A DNA stretch of 49,228 nt from Eikenella sp. (GCA_030528345.1 JAUMZB010000013.1:1-49228); one strand, 5' to 3'; counted from the stretch's first letter, positions 17,074 through 26,059 are shown. Numbers and translations: made by a program. Notes: generated by a model from the letters alone, not told the origin.

Positions 17074-17735
17074 ATCTTGCCATTTTCGACCTCGACCACA
17101 CCCTCATCAATTGCGACTCCGACAACGAATGGCCGCGCTACCTGATGAAAAAAGGCCTGGTAGACAAGGCCTTTGTCGATATGAAAAACGAAAAGTTCTA
17201 CCAAGACTACCTGCAAGGCCGCCTCGACATCGACGAATTTCTCGCCTTCCAACTCGCGCCGTTGAGCCGTTTCAGCCGCAGCGAGCTGGACGCCATGCAC
17301 CGCGAATTCATGGCCGAATTCATCCTGCCCCACATCAGTCCGATGGCGAGAATGCTGGTGAAAAGCCACCAAGACGCCGGCGACGTGCTGCTGATGATTT
17401 CCGCCACCAACGAATTCATCATCACCCCCATCGCCCGCGAGTTCGGCATCAGCGAAGTGATCGGCGTCAGCCTGGCAACCGACGCACAAGGCAATTACAC
17501 CGGCGGCTATGTCGGCACCCCCAGCTTCAAAGAAGGCAAAATCACCCGCCTGCACGAATGGCTGGCGGCGCGCGGCGAAACGCTGGCCGACTACGGCAAA
17601 AGCTATTTTTACAGCGACTCGCGCAACGATTTGCCGCTCTTGGAATTGGTGAGCGATCCGGTGGCGGTGAACCCCGATGCGGTAATCGCAGAAACCGCCG
17701 CCAAACGCGGCTGGCCGGTGTTGAATTTTATGTAA
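17070..17735 (+). CDS. HAD-IB family phosphatase
   Basis: A 221-residue haloacid-dehalogenase hydrolase of the phosphoserine-phosphatase-like subfamily IB. Motif I is FDLDHTL (residues 5-11), motif II ISATNEF, and motifs III/IV are in KEGK and YSDSRNDLPLL. The helical cap lies between motif I and II, as in SerB-like enzymes. The substrate is unknown; related neisserial proteins are annotated only as HAD hydrolases. It overlaps hda by four bases, a pairing that recurs in beta-proteobacteria by my recollection. A 25-bp DUS hairpin ends the operon. Confidence 0.88.
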   Translation: MNLAIFDLDHTLINCDSDNEWPRYLMKKGLVDKAFVDMKNEKFYQDYLQGRLDIDEFLAFQLAPLSRFSRSELDAMHREFMAEFILPHISPMARMLVKSHQDAGDVLLMISATNEFIITPIAREFGISEVIGVSLATDAQGNYTGGYVGTPSFKEGKITRLHEWLAARGETLADYGKSYFYSDSRNDLPLLELVSDPVAVNPDAVIAETAAKRGWPVLNFM

Positions 17736-17746
17736 GGCCGGCAATC

Positions 17747-17812
17747 GCCGACAGGCTACCTGAAACGAGCGACGTACAAAATCGCGCCGCTCGTTTCAGG
17801 TAGCCTGTCGGC
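17747..17812 (+). terminator. Extended DUS hairpin behind hda-HAD
   Basis: Arms at 17747-17771 and 17788-17812 pair over 25 bases, far beyond the 12-base DUS, with a 16-base loop. There is no T-run. Confidence 0.7.
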
Positions 17813-17840
17813 TGTGGATTCAGATGACTTTTTTGATTTC

Positions 17841-17869
17841 TTGCCGACCTTCCCTAATCACTATATCAT
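17841..17869 (+). promoter_or_regulatory. Candidate promoter of the surface lipoprotein gene
   Basis: TTGCCG (17841-17846), 17-base spacer, TATCAT (17864-17869). I see no Fur- or Zur-type palindrome here. Confidence 0.4.
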
Positions 17870-17946
17870 CGCCCCCGTGCCGCTTGGCAGCCTGTTTGCC
17901 GTGCGGCATCTTTAATATCCATTTGATTGGTTTTGGGAGGAACATC

Positions 17947-18873
17947 ATGCAGAAAAAAGCAGTTGTGTTGGCGGCGCTGGCCGCCTTGGGCTTGTCGGCT
18001 TGCGGCAGCAGCGGTTCGGGCGGCGGTGTTTCGGTGGGCGGCAGCCTATCGGGCAACAGCGGCTCGAATGGCGGCAATCAGGCCGGCGGCTACCGCACTT
18101 CCTTGTCGTTTGTGCCTCAAGCGCAGCGGGCCGCGGTGATTCGGGAAAAAGTCGGTGATCCTTTAACGCAGCAAGATGTGGATGAGTGGTATAAAGATTG
18201 GATGCAAAACACCGGCCGTTCGCTTGCTGAGGCAAAACGCACAGTAATCAGCTTCACGGTGAACGGCCAAAAACTGCCTGATTACAGACCGAAAGCGGGC
18301 ACGGTGATTCCCTTGCAAGATCGCCTGCTCAACGGGCGGCAAGATGAGCCGGTGGCGTTGTATGATGTGATTACCAAAGAAACGGTAGACGGCCAAACCG
18401 TGTGGTCGGAAACCTCACGCATCATCAATATGCCGTATTCCATGACCGAGGTATACCACATCACCAACAAAGGGGGCAGACCGGTCAACGAGATTCACGC
18501 CGGCTCTGACGGGCGCCCCACCACGCCTGAAGAGTGGCGCAGCTTGGGCAATAACGGCGTGTTGAAATACGAAGGCATGGCAGCGGACTTGAACAGCCAA
18601 GGCCGCTTCCACTATAGCTTGGACTTGGGCAATAAAACCGGCAGCGGCCGCATCAGCGGCTTGAAATACGGCGAGGTGGTGTTGGAGCCGGCCACGTTTA
18701 ATGCCGCCGTGAACACCGATTTTCGGGTGCTTGGCCATGGGTCGGCACGCAAGGTGGGCGGCGGTAGCGGACAATATACTGCCGAGCTGTCCGGCCCGAA
18801 AGCCGAGGAAGTGGGCGGTTACATTTTCATGCATGATAAGCACAGAATCATCTTCGGCGGCCGCCAGCAATAA
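17947..18873 (+). CDS. Candidate Slam-dependent surface lipoprotein
   Basis: A 308-residue lipoprotein. The signal peptide ends LSAC with the lipidated cysteine at residue 19. A Gly/Ser-rich tether covers residues 20-48. The C-terminal third resembles the barrel domain shared by Slam clients (TbpB, fHbp, HpuA types): GSGRISGL, then GQYTAELSGPKAEEVGGYIF, ending IIFGGRQQ. The pattern GxYxxxxxGPxAEEVGG is the best clue. The middle part (50-200) is not recognisable and may be the binding module. GGGAGG at 17935-17940 sets the start. The Slam gene follows 107 bases behind, separated by a DUS terminator. The ligand is unknown; haem, iron carriers or complement factors are known for relatives. Confidence 0.78.
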   Translation: MQKKAVVLAALAALGLSACGSSGSGGGVSVGGSLSGNSGSNGGNQAGGYRTSLSFVPQAQRAAVIREKVGDPLTQQDVDEWYKDWMQNTGRSLAEAKRTVISFTVNGQKLPDYRPKAGTVIPLQDRLLNGRQDEPVALYDVITKETVDGQTVWSETSRIINMPYSMTEVYHITNKGGRPVNEIHAGSDGRPTTPEEWRSLGNNGVLKYEGMAADLNSQGRFHYSLDLGNKTGSGRISGLKYGEVVLEPATFNAAVNTDFRVLGHGSARKVGGGSGQYTAELSGPKAEEVGGYIFMHDKHRIIFGGRQQ

Positions 18874-18894
18874 ACAGACGCTAATTGTGCGGAC

Positions 18895-18926
18895 AGGCTA
18901 CCTGAAAACTTTTCAGGTAGCCTTTT
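18895..18926 (+). terminator. DUS terminator between the lipoprotein and Slam genes
   Basis: Facing DUS copies with AAAA/TTTT extensions and a very small loop, then CCTTTTC. It should reduce read-through, giving more client than translocon. Confidence 0.75.
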
Positions 18927-18980
18927 CTGCGGTTTAGCTAGACCAGTTCAATTGCTGTACAGGCGGATGAAAGGGAAGGA

Positions 18981-20414
18981 ATGCAAACACACAAGCTGGC
19001 GGCGGCGTATTGTCTGGCTCTGATGCCGGCGGTACAGGCGCAGCCCTTATTGCCACCGGCCGAGCCGGTGGCTTTTGAGCGCGTTTGGCTCCAAGCGTGG
19101 CCGGAAGCGGAGCCGGAACAAACGGCGCCTTTGCTGCCCGTACTGAACACAGTGGAAACGCCGGCCACTTTGGAGGCGGCGATTGCCCAAGCCATGCAAA
19201 TGCGGCAATGGGCGGCTTTGGGCGATTTGTTGGCGCGTTATGCCGCCGTGCCGGGGCACAACCGCGATGTGTTGCGTTATGCCCAAGGCGCATGGCTGCG
19301 TTCGCAGCAAAGGCATGAGGAAGCGGCGGCGTTATATCGGGAATTATTGGCAGACAGCCCGCACTTGGCGGTGCCCAAGCTGGAATTGGGCATTTTGCTG
19401 CTGGAAGACCGCCGTTTGCGGGAGAGTGCGGCGGTGTTGCAAGAAGTGCGGCCGGCTTTGCCCGAGCCGCTGGCCGAGGCGGCTGAGGCATATACGCAGG
19501 CCGCAGCACGCATGCAGGATTGGCGGTTTTCGGCGGGGGTGAGTTATGAGCAAACCGATAATGTCAATCAGGCTGCCGGCGAAACACAACCGCTGTTAGG
19601 CGGCATCCGTTTTACCTTGAGCGAAGAGAGCCGCCCCCAGCCGGCGCACGGCGTGCGTTATTTTGTGCAGGCCGAGCAGGAGCGCAATGTGGGCGGCCGC
19701 CACTATCTGCGCTTGGCCGGCGATGCCGGCGGCATCCGTTATTGGGACAACACGGCATATAGCGAGCAAAGCTACGGCGTGGAGGCAGGCTACCTGAACC
19801 ACGGCGTTGCGCGCAGTTGGGGCGTGGTGCCGTTTTACCGTTTTAATCTGTTGGGCGGCGATGCCTATGGCAGGCAATACGGGGTGCGGGCGGAATATGA
19901 GCGCCGTTTTGCCGGCGGCCATCGTTGGTCCTTGCGCGCCACCCATACGCGCAAACATTATTCGGCATCGCGCACCGAGGCCGTTTACGGCGGCTTCAGT
20001 CATGCGGTTTCGGCCACGTTTTCACGGGTGTTGTCTCCCGAGGGCGCGGTGTTTGCCGGCGCGGACGTGTCGCGCGACCGGGTGTCGGATGCGGCCGAAT
20101 CGTCTTGGCGCGCGGGTCTGAGCGTGGGCGGCACATACCGCACCGCCTGGCTGGGCGTGCGCGGCCAGGTGCGCTACGGTTGGCGTCGCTTTGACGAAAA
20201 CTACCGCCTGCGCCTTTGGGGGCGGTGGGTGGTGGACGAGCGGCGGCGCGACCGCGAATATCAGGCCGGGGTGTCTGTGTGGTCGCCCAAGCTGGTGTGG
20301 CAGGGTGTCACGCCGCAGATCAATTACCAATATCGCCGCACCGGCAGCAATATTTCGGCCTTGTTTTCCCGGTGGCACAGTGCTTGGTTTGTGAGCATGG
20401 AAAAGGCTTTTTGA
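18981..20414 (+). CDS. Slam outer-membrane translocon (surface lipoprotein assembly modulator)
   Basis: Slam proteins (type XI secretion) carry specific lipoproteins across the outer membrane. This 477-residue protein has a signal peptide (residues 1-21), a helical TPR region (about 55-175: QQRHEEAAALYRELLADSPHLAVPKLELG), and a C-terminal DUF560 barrel from about 180 made of alternating strands such as WRFSAGVSYEQTDNVNQA. It ends in phenylalanine (FVSMEKAF), as outer-membrane barrels do. Length matches the known neisserial Slam1 (just under 490). A DUS inside the gene at 19787-19798 encodes GYLN. AAGGG at 18971-18975 supports the start. The upstream lipoprotein is the obvious client; which Slam subtype this is cannot be told without a tree. 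Confidence 0.85.
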   Translation: MQTHKLAAAYCLALMPAVQAQPLLPPAEPVAFERVWLQAWPEAEPEQTAPLLPVLNTVETPATLEAAIAQAMQMRQWAALGDLLARYAAVPGHNRDVLRYAQGAWLRSQQRHEEAAALYRELLADSPHLAVPKLELGILLLEDRRLRESAAVLQEVRPALPEPLAEAAEAYTQAAARMQDWRFSAGVSYEQTDNVNQAAGETQPLLGGIRFTLSEESRPQPAHGVRYFVQAEQERNVGGRHYLRLAGDAGGIRYWDNTAYSEQSYGVEAGYLNHGVARSWGVVPFYRFNLLGGDAYGRQYGVRAEYERRFAGGHRWSLRATHTRKHYSASRTEAVYGGFSHAVSATFSRVLSPEGAVFAGADVSRDRVSDAAESSWRAGLSVGGTYRTAWLGVRGQVRYGWRRFDENYRLRLWGRWVVDERRRDREYQAGVSVWSPKLVWQGVTPQINYQYRRTGSNISALFSRWHSAWFVSMEKAF

Positions 20415-20454
20415 TGATTGGGGAAAAGGCCGCTTATCAAAACATCCCGCCGTG

Positions 20455-20516
20455 ACGGGCTACCTGAAAACGAGCCGCGCGAGTTTCTGCGCAGCCCAAA
20501 CTTTCAGGTAGCCCGT
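20455..20516. terminator. DUS terminator between slam and amgK
   Basis: Arms of 15 bases (20455-20469 and 20502-20516) around a 32-base loop, followed by TTTTT on the + strand. It lies between converging genes. Confidence 0.65.
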
Positions 20517-20536
20517 TTTTCTGATGCGGCAATGGT

Positions 20537-21541
20537 TTAGAAGGTATAGCCGGTTTGCAGTTCTTCGTCGCCCACCAGCTCGAGCAGCAGTTCGTAGAAC
20601 GGTGCCAGGGCGGCGTAGCGGCGGGTGGTGCGGCGCAGGTAGTGGAGAAAGCGCGGGATTTCGGGGCGGTATTTGTCTTTGCCGTCGCGGTGCCACAGAC
20701 GGGCAAAGATGCCGGCCACTTTGAAATGCCGCTGCACGCCCATCCACTCGAAATCGCGGTAGAAAACATCGAATTCGGCCGGCACGGGCAGGCCGGCGGC
20801 GCGGGCTTTTTCCCAATAGCGCACGGCGATGTCGATGACGAACTCCTCTTCCCATTCGATAAAGGCGTCGCGCAGCAGCGAAACCAAATCGTAGCTAATC
20901 GGGCCGTAGAGTGCGTCTTGGAAGTCGAGTACGCCCGGCCGGCCTTGGGTGAGCATCAGGTTGCGCACGATGAAGTCGCGGTGTACGAACACCTGTGCCT
21001 GGGCATTGAGTACGGGCAGCAGGGCGGAGAGGCCTTGCTGCCAGAGTTTTTGCTGCCGGAAATTCATGCTGCGCCCCAATTCTTTGGCCATAAACCAATC
21101 GGGAAACAGCTGCATTTCGCGCCGCAACACGGCTTCGTCATAGGCGGGCAACACATCGGGGCGGCTGGATTTTTGCAGTTCTACCAAGGTGTCTACCGCA
21201 TCCAGCAGCAGCAGCCGATGCATTTCCGGCCGGGTGTCGTGTTCGAGGGCGGCCAGATAAGGCACGCGGCCGAAGTCTTCCAGCGCGGCAAAGCCTCGGG
21301 CGGTGTCGTGGTGGAAAACCTGGGGCACACGGACGGCGGAGAAAACATCGCGCACGTGCAGATAAGGTTCGATGCTCATTTTGTCGGGCGGGGCATCCAT
21401 GCAGACCACGGTTCGGCCGTCGGCAAAGGTGGCGCGGAAATAGCGGCGGAAGTCGGCATCGGCGGCGGCAAAGGCCAGCGTGAAGCCTTGTTCGGGATAG
21501 CGCTGCCGCAGCCAGCTTTGCAATTCTTTTTCTCGTTGCAT
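20537..21541 (-). CDS. amgK: N-acetylmuramate/N-acetylglucosamine kinase AmgK
   Basis: A 334-residue kinase of the aminoglycoside-phosphotransferase fold. The catalytic loop VHRDFIVRNLML and the metal site LDFQDALYGP are intact. AmgK phosphorylates the anomeric carbon of MurNAc and GlcNAc in peptidoglycan recycling and feeds MurU. The assignment rests on overall likeness and on place: in pseudomonads amgK lies divergent to lptD-surA, exactly as here. The partner murU, next to amgK in those genomes, is absent; a DUS terminator and slam follow instead. The start at 21541 is chosen because an earlier ATG (21580) would overlap the -10 element of its own promoter. Confidence 0.8.
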   Translation of the reverse strand: MQREKELQSWLRQRYPEQGFTLAFAAADADFRRYFRATFADGRTVVCMDAPPDKMSIEPYLHVRDVFSAVRVPQVFHHDTARGFAALEDFGRVPYLAALEHDTRPEMHRLLLLDAVDTLVELQKSSRPDVLPAYDEAVLRREMQLFPDWFMAKELGRSMNFRQQKLWQQGLSALLPVLNAQAQVFVHRDFIVRNLMLTQGRPGVLDFQDALYGPISYDLVSLLRDAFIEWEEEFVIDIAVRYWEKARAAGLPVPAEFDVFYRDFEWMGVQRHFKVAGIFARLWHRDGKDKYRPEIPRFLHYLRRTTRRYAALAPFYELLLELVGDEELQTGYTF

Positions 21542-21565
21542 GATGGTTTTCGCTGGGAATCGGGT

Positions 21566-21584
21566 TAAAATGCGCGCCATTTTA
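21566..21584. promoter_or_regulatory. Overlapping divergent -10 elements of amgK and lptD
   Basis: TAAAAT on the + strand (21566-21571) faces TAAAAT on the - strand (21584-21579) around a GCGCGC-like centre. The two promoters are so close that RNA polymerase could hardly occupy both at once. Confidence 0.45.
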
Positions 21585-21603
21585 CTGGCAAAACCGAAAT
21601 AGG

Positions 21604-23913
21604 GTGATTCTTTTGCTCCGTTTATTCCGACCGAATCCCGTGACGGCGGCCGTGCTGGCCGCTTGGAGCCTCACCGGCACGCTGGCCGCCGCGCCCGTGC
21701 CGCTGGCTCGGGAAGGAATGCGCTGCGACAGCCCGGATGCGCCCAAACATCTGATTGAACCGATAGCCGCCGACGGCGAAGCCGCGCCTGCCGACGGCAC
21801 CACGCGCATTGAGGCGGAACGGGTGGCCGGCCAGAGCGATGTGCGGGTGCGGGCGGAAGGCAATGTGGTGGTGTCGCGCGACGGCCGGCTGATTCGGGCC
21901 GATTGGATCGACTACCACCAGCCGCAGGAAACCGTGCGTGCAGGGGAAACTTTTACCTTGGAGCAGAGCCGGAGCCGCGTCAGCGGCGAGGCGTTGACCT
22001 ACCGCTTGGACACGCATCAGGGCGAGGCGAAAAATGCCCGTTTTGAATCCGACGACGGCGGGCGCCGTTTCCAAGGCAGCGGCGAAACGGTGCGCGTGGA
22101 AGGCGAAAACCACTACCGCTTGGAGAACGCCCGTTTCAACACCTGCAATCCCGGCGACGAGAGCTGGTATATCCGCGCCGCCAGTATCGAGGCCGATTAT
22201 GACCGCAATGTCGGCGTGGCGCGCCATGCGGCGCTGGTGTTGGGCGGCGTGCCGGTGTTTTACACCCCGTGGATCGACTTTCCGCTCAACGGCAAGCGCA
22301 AAAGCGGTTTTCTGGTGCCGACGCTGAGCATCGGTTCGGACGGCGGTAAAGTGTCGCTGCCCTATTATTTCAATCTGGCACCGAATTACGATGCCACGCT
22401 GACCCCCACGCTGTACACCCGCCGCGGCCTTCAGGTAGCCGGGCAGCTGCGTTATCTGCGGCCCGACTACCGCGGGCAGGTGGATGTGGCCGTTTTACCG
22501 AACGACCGGCTCAGCCGTCACGATACCCGTGCCCAGGCCGACTGGGTGCACCAACACCAATTCGGCAACACCCTCAGCGGAGCCGTCGATTTCCATCAGG
22601 TGTCGGATGACGATTACTACCGCGATTTCTACAAGCGCAACGACATCGCCGCCAATGTCAACCTCAACCGCCAGGCTTGGCTGAGCCACCAAACCCGTTT
22701 GGGCGGAGGGCGGCTCGACAGCTATCTGACGGTGCAGAAATACCAGACGCTGGCCAATGCCGACGGTTATGAAGATGCGCCCTATGCCTTGTTGCCGCGT
22801 TTGAGTATGCAGTGGTCGCGCAGCCTGCCGTATGCAGACATGAGTGTGTACGGCCAGTTCAGCCGCTTCAGCCATGACCGGAAACAGCAGGGCAGCCGTT
22901 TGGTGGTCAACCCGGCGATACGCGCCGAATTCAACCGCCCGTGGGGGCATTTGCGCCCCAAATTCCAGCTGCATGCCACCTATTACGATTTGGACGGCGC
23001 CGGCGGCAAACCGGCCCGCTCGCTCAGCCGGGTATTGCCGGTTTTGAGCGTGGACGGCGGTCTCACCTTCGAGCGCCAAGCCGGCTGGCAGGGGCGGCAA
23101 TATGTGCAGACTTTGGAGCCGCGCCTGTTTTATGCCTACATCCCCACCAAAGAGCAGGAAGACCTGCCGCTGTTCGATACGGCGGAAAACAGCTTTACCT
23201 ACAGCCAGCTGTTCCGGGAGAACCGTTTTTCCGGCCACGACCGCATCAATGCCGCCAACTTCCTCACCACCGCCGTGCAAACCCGCCTGTACGATGCCGG
23301 TAACGGCGAAGAGCGCCTGCGCGCCGGCATCGGCCAGCGTCTCTATTTCAACCGTGACGATGTGGGTTTGGAAGGCAGGCGGACACGGCGCGCCAGCGGG
23401 CGCTCCGATGTGCTGGCGTTTGCCGACGGCCGCCTCACCGACAACATTTGGGTAAACGGCGATGTGCACTACAACACCACGCTGAATGTGGCCGACAAAT
23501 ACAATCTCGGCCTGCGTTACAGCCCGGAACCGGGCAAAACCGTCAGCGTGCGCTACCAATACCGCCGCGACGGCGAGATTTACGACAATGTTTACGGCAA
23601 AGTGCGCCAGGCCGACGTGGCCTTCCAATGGCCGGTGAGCCGCAATCTGTATCTGGTCGGCCGCCACAGCTATTCCTTTACCGAGCGCAAACCGGTGGAA
23701 CACCTGCTGGGCATGGAATACGCCGGCAGCTGCGGCTGCTGGAGCTTCAGCGCCGTCGGCCAGCATTATGTGAACGGCGTGAACTCGAGCAAAAACGCCG
23801 TCTTCCTGCAATTGCGCTTGCGCGACTTAAGCAGTTTGGGCAACAATCCGCTCGACCCCTTGCGCCAGTCTGTGCCTGGCTATACCGATATCGAAGAGGT
23901 AAACCGCAAATGA
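21604..23913 (+). CDS. lptD: LPS-assembly protein LptD
   Basis: LptD is the outer-membrane barrel that, with LptE, inserts lipopolysaccharide into the outer leaflet. The 769-residue protein has a signal peptide (about 1-29), an N-terminal jellyroll (about 65-200: RIEAERVAGQSDVRVRAEGNVVVSRDGRLIRADW) and a large C-terminal barrel. Cysteines at about 41 and 179 and a C-terminal CGCW-type pair allow the known disulfide pattern. The gene starts with GTG at 21604, or TTG at 21613 if AGGGTG is the ribosome site. A partial DUS (TTCAGGTAGCC) lies inside near 22430. The stop overlaps the surA start by four bases. Confidence 0.93.
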   Translation: MILLLRLFRPNPVTAAVLAAWSLTGTLAAAPVPLAREGMRCDSPDAPKHLIEPIAADGEAAPADGTTRIEAERVAGQSDVRVRAEGNVVVSRDGRLIRADWIDYHQPQETVRAGETFTLEQSRSRVSGEALTYRLDTHQGEAKNARFESDDGGRRFQGSGETVRVEGENHYRLENARFNTCNPGDESWYIRAASIEADYDRNVGVARHAALVLGGVPVFYTPWIDFPLNGKRKSGFLVPTLSIGSDGGKVSLPYYFNLAPNYDATLTPTLYTRRGLQVAGQLRYLRPDYRGQVDVAVLPNDRLSRHDTRAQADWVHQHQFGNTLSGAVDFHQVSDDDYYRDFYKRNDIAANVNLNRQAWLSHQTRLGGGRLDSYLTVQKYQTLANADGYEDAPYALLPRLSMQWSRSLPYADMSVYGQFSRFSHDRKQQGSRLVVNPAIRAEFNRPWGHLRPKFQLHATYYDLDGAGGKPARSLSRVLPVLSVDGGLTFERQAGWQGRQYVQTLEPRLFYAYIPTKEQEDLPLFDTAENSFTYSQLFRENRFSGHDRINAANFLTTAVQTRLYDAGNGEERLRAGIGQRLYFNRDDVGLEGRRTRRASGRSDVLAFADGRLTDNIWVNGDVHYNTTLNVADKYNLGLRYSPEPGKTVSVRYQYRRDGEIYDNVYGKVRQADVAFQWPVSRNLYLVGRHSYSFTERKPVEHLLGMEYAGSCGCWSFSAVGQHYVNGVNSSKNAVFLQLRLRDLSSLGNNPLDPLRQSVPGYTDIEEVNRK

Positions 23914-24854
23914 AATTGAAAAACCTGTGTTTGGCTTTGGGCCTGAGTCTGTCTTTTCAGGTAGCCCCTGCCGACGGCGTGCGTCCGGTAGACAGCATCG
24001 TGGCCGTGGTGGACAACGAAGTCATCACCCTGCGCGAGCTGAATCAGGCTGTGGCCTACAACCGCAGCCGGCAGGGGCGCGATGCCCGCCTGTCCGATCA
24101 GGAACTGCAACGCCAGTCGCTGATGCAGTTGGTCAACCAGTCGCTGCTGGTGCAGGCCGGCAAACGCAATAATGTGCATGCCGGCGATGCCGAAGTGGAG
24201 GCCGAAATCGCCCGCATCGCCGCTTCCCGCCGCCAGAGCGTGGCACAGTTTGAAGCCGCACAGGCGCGCTTGGGCATCGACCGCCGCGGCCTGCGCCGCC
24301 AAGTGCGCGACAGCCTGATTGCACAAAAAGTGCAGCAAACCCAAGTCATGCGCGAGGCCAGGGTCAGCGATGAGGAGGTGGAGGCCGTGATTGCCCGCAA
24401 TCCGGGCGCGGCCTTGCCCGAAGCCGCGCCGAAACCGCAATACCGCGCCCAGCACATTTTGATTTCCGGCGATGGCGAGCGCGCCCAGCGCCTGGCACTG
24501 CAGGTGGCGCAGGAAGCCCGCAGCGGCGTGGATTTCGCCCAGCTGGCCCGTCAATACTCCCAAGACACCAGTGCCCAGCAGGGCGGCGATTTGGGCTGGA
24601 TGGCTTCCGGCGAAACCGTGCCGGAATTCGAACGGGCGATGAGTGCGCTTAAGCCCGGCGAAATCAGCCGACCGGTGCGCAGCCAGTTCGGCTGGCACAT
24701 TATCCGCCTGAACGAAGTGCGGACGCCCGACTCCCGCGAAGACCGCATCCGTGCCGGGGTGCGCGAAGCCTTGGTGCAGGAAAAGTCCCAAGCCGCCATG
24801 CAGCGTCTGCTGCAACAGCTGCATCAGGGCGGTTACGTTTCCATCCGTATGTAG
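23910..24854 (+). CDS. surA: Periplasmic chaperone SurA with one parvulin domain
   Basis: SurA escorts outer-membrane proteins, LptD among them, to the BAM complex. The 314-residue protein has a signal peptide (about 1-22), the N-terminal chaperone domain beginning VDSIVAVVDNEVITLREL, and a single parvulin PPIase domain (about 175-280: YRAQHILIS ... GDLGWMASGETVPEFE ... RSQFGWHIIRLNEV). E. coli SurA has two such domains; one is usual in Neisseria. The ATGA overlap with lptD couples their translation. A DUS in the signal-peptide region (23956-23967) is read as FQVAP. A DUS terminator follows. Confidence 0.93.
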   Translation: MKLKNLCLALGLSLSFQVAPADGVRPVDSIVAVVDNEVITLRELNQAVAYNRSRQGRDARLSDQELQRQSLMQLVNQSLLVQAGKRNNVHAGDAEVEAEIARIAASRRQSVAQFEAAQARLGIDRRGLRRQVRDSLIAQKVQQTQVMREARVSDEEVEAVIARNPGAALPEAAPKPQYRAQHILISGDGERAQRLALQVAQEARSGVDFAQLARQYSQDTSAQQGGDLGWMASGETVPEFERAMSALKPGEISRPVRSQFGWHIIRLNEVRTPDSREDRIRAGVREALVQEKSQAAMQRLLQQLHQGGYVSIRM

Positions 24855-24865
24855 ACGGCCGCAAC

Positions 24866-24906
24866 AGGCTACCTGAACGTTCGGCTGCGTTTCAGGTAGC
24901 CTTTTT
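24866..24906 (+). terminator. DUS terminator of lptD-surA
   Basis: The inverted DUS pair has a CG extension on the inner side, an 8-base loop and a following TTTTT. Confidence 0.8.
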
Positions 24907-24981
24907 GCGGCGGCTGCCCGCCGTATCTGCGGCGGTATTGACACGCCGCTTCTCCCAACCATTGTTTCAGAAGGTGTCCGT

Positions 24982-26040
24982 ATGCGCCCTCTTGTTGCCG
25001 CCATCCGCCTGGCCCATCTGCGCCACAATTATGAAACCTTGAAAGCCATTCACGGCGGCCGCCTGCTGGCCGTGGTCAAAGCCAATGCCTACGGACACGG
25101 TGCGGTGCGCTGTGCGAGGGCTTTGGCCGACTTGGCGGACGGCTTTGCCGTGGCCACGCCGGCCGAAGGCATCGAATTGCGCCAAGCCGGCATTCGGAAT
25201 CCGATTGTGTTGCTGGAAGGGGTGTTCGAGGCGGCAGAATATGCCGGGGTGGACGCATACCGCCTGTGGCCGGTGGTGCAGACGCAGTGGCAGTTGGAAA
25301 GTCTGCTGGCCCATGCCTGGCAGCGTCCGGTAACGGTTTGGCTGAAAATGGATTCCGGCATGCACCGCGCCGGTTTTTTCCCGCATAATTTCGCCCCCGC
25401 GCATCAGGCGCTGCTGCAAAGCCCGCATGTGGCCGATATCGTAAACATGAGCCACTTTGCCCGTGCCGACGAGCCCGCCGATCCGATGACGGCGCAGCAG
25501 CTGCAGGCGTTTGATGCCGCCGTGGCCGGTTTGTCGGGCGCGCACAGCCTGGCCAATTCGGCCGGCATATTGGCGCACCCCGCGGCGCGGCGCGATTGGG
25601 GGCGGGCGGGCATCGCCCTGTACGGCATCGAACCGTTTGCCGGCGCCTGCGCCGGTTTGCGTCCGGTGATGCGCCTGAGCAGCAGGGTGTTTGCAGAGCG
25701 CACCCTGCAACCGGGCGAGCCGGTGGGTTACGGTGCGGCATTCGTAACCGAGCAGTCCACCCGTGTCGGCGTGGTGGCCTGCGGTTATGCCGACGGTTAT
25801 CCCCGTGCGGCGGGCAACGGCTGTCCGGTGACCATCGACGGCCATGCCGGCCGCATCATCGGCCGGGTGAGCATGGACATGCTCACCGTGCAGCTGGACG
25901 ACCACCATCAGGGGGTCGGCAGCGAAGTGGAGCTGTGGGGTGATCGGGTGTCGGCGGCCGAAGTGGCCGAGCGTGCGGGCACCATTGCCTACGAGCTGTT
26001 GTGCAATGTGAAGCGCGCCGAGTTTGTGTATCAGGACTAA
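24982..26040 (+). CDS. alr: Alanine racemase
   Basis: Alr makes D-alanine for peptidoglycan and needs pyridoxal phosphate. The 352-residue protein has the PLP lysine K33 in AVVKANAYGHG, the segment KMDSGMHRAGF, and the catalytic tyrosine in GYGAAF. The last part (VACGYADGYPRAAG, GRVSMDML) is the C-terminal beta domain. Length is normal. Single gene with its own hairpin terminator. No catabolic partner such as dadA lies nearby, so a biosynthetic role is more likely than a degradative one. Confidence 0.96.
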   Translation: MRPLVAAIRLAHLRHNYETLKAIHGGRLLAVVKANAYGHGAVRCARALADLADGFAVATPAEGIELRQAGIRNPIVLLEGVFEAAEYAGVDAYRLWPVVQTQWQLESLLAHAWQRPVTVWLKMDSGMHRAGFFPHNFAPAHQALLQSPHVADIVNMSHFARADEPADPMTAQQLQAFDAAVAGLSGAHSLANSAGILAHPAARRDWGRAGIALYGIEPFAGACAGLRPVMRLSSRVFAERTLQPGEPVGYGAAFVTEQSTRVGVVACGYADGYPRAAGNGCPVTIDGHAGRIIGRVSMDMLTVQLDDHHQGVGSEVELWGDRVSAAEVAERAGTIAYELLCNVKRAEFVYQD

Positions 26041-26059
26041 GCTTGGCCGCAGGATGGCA

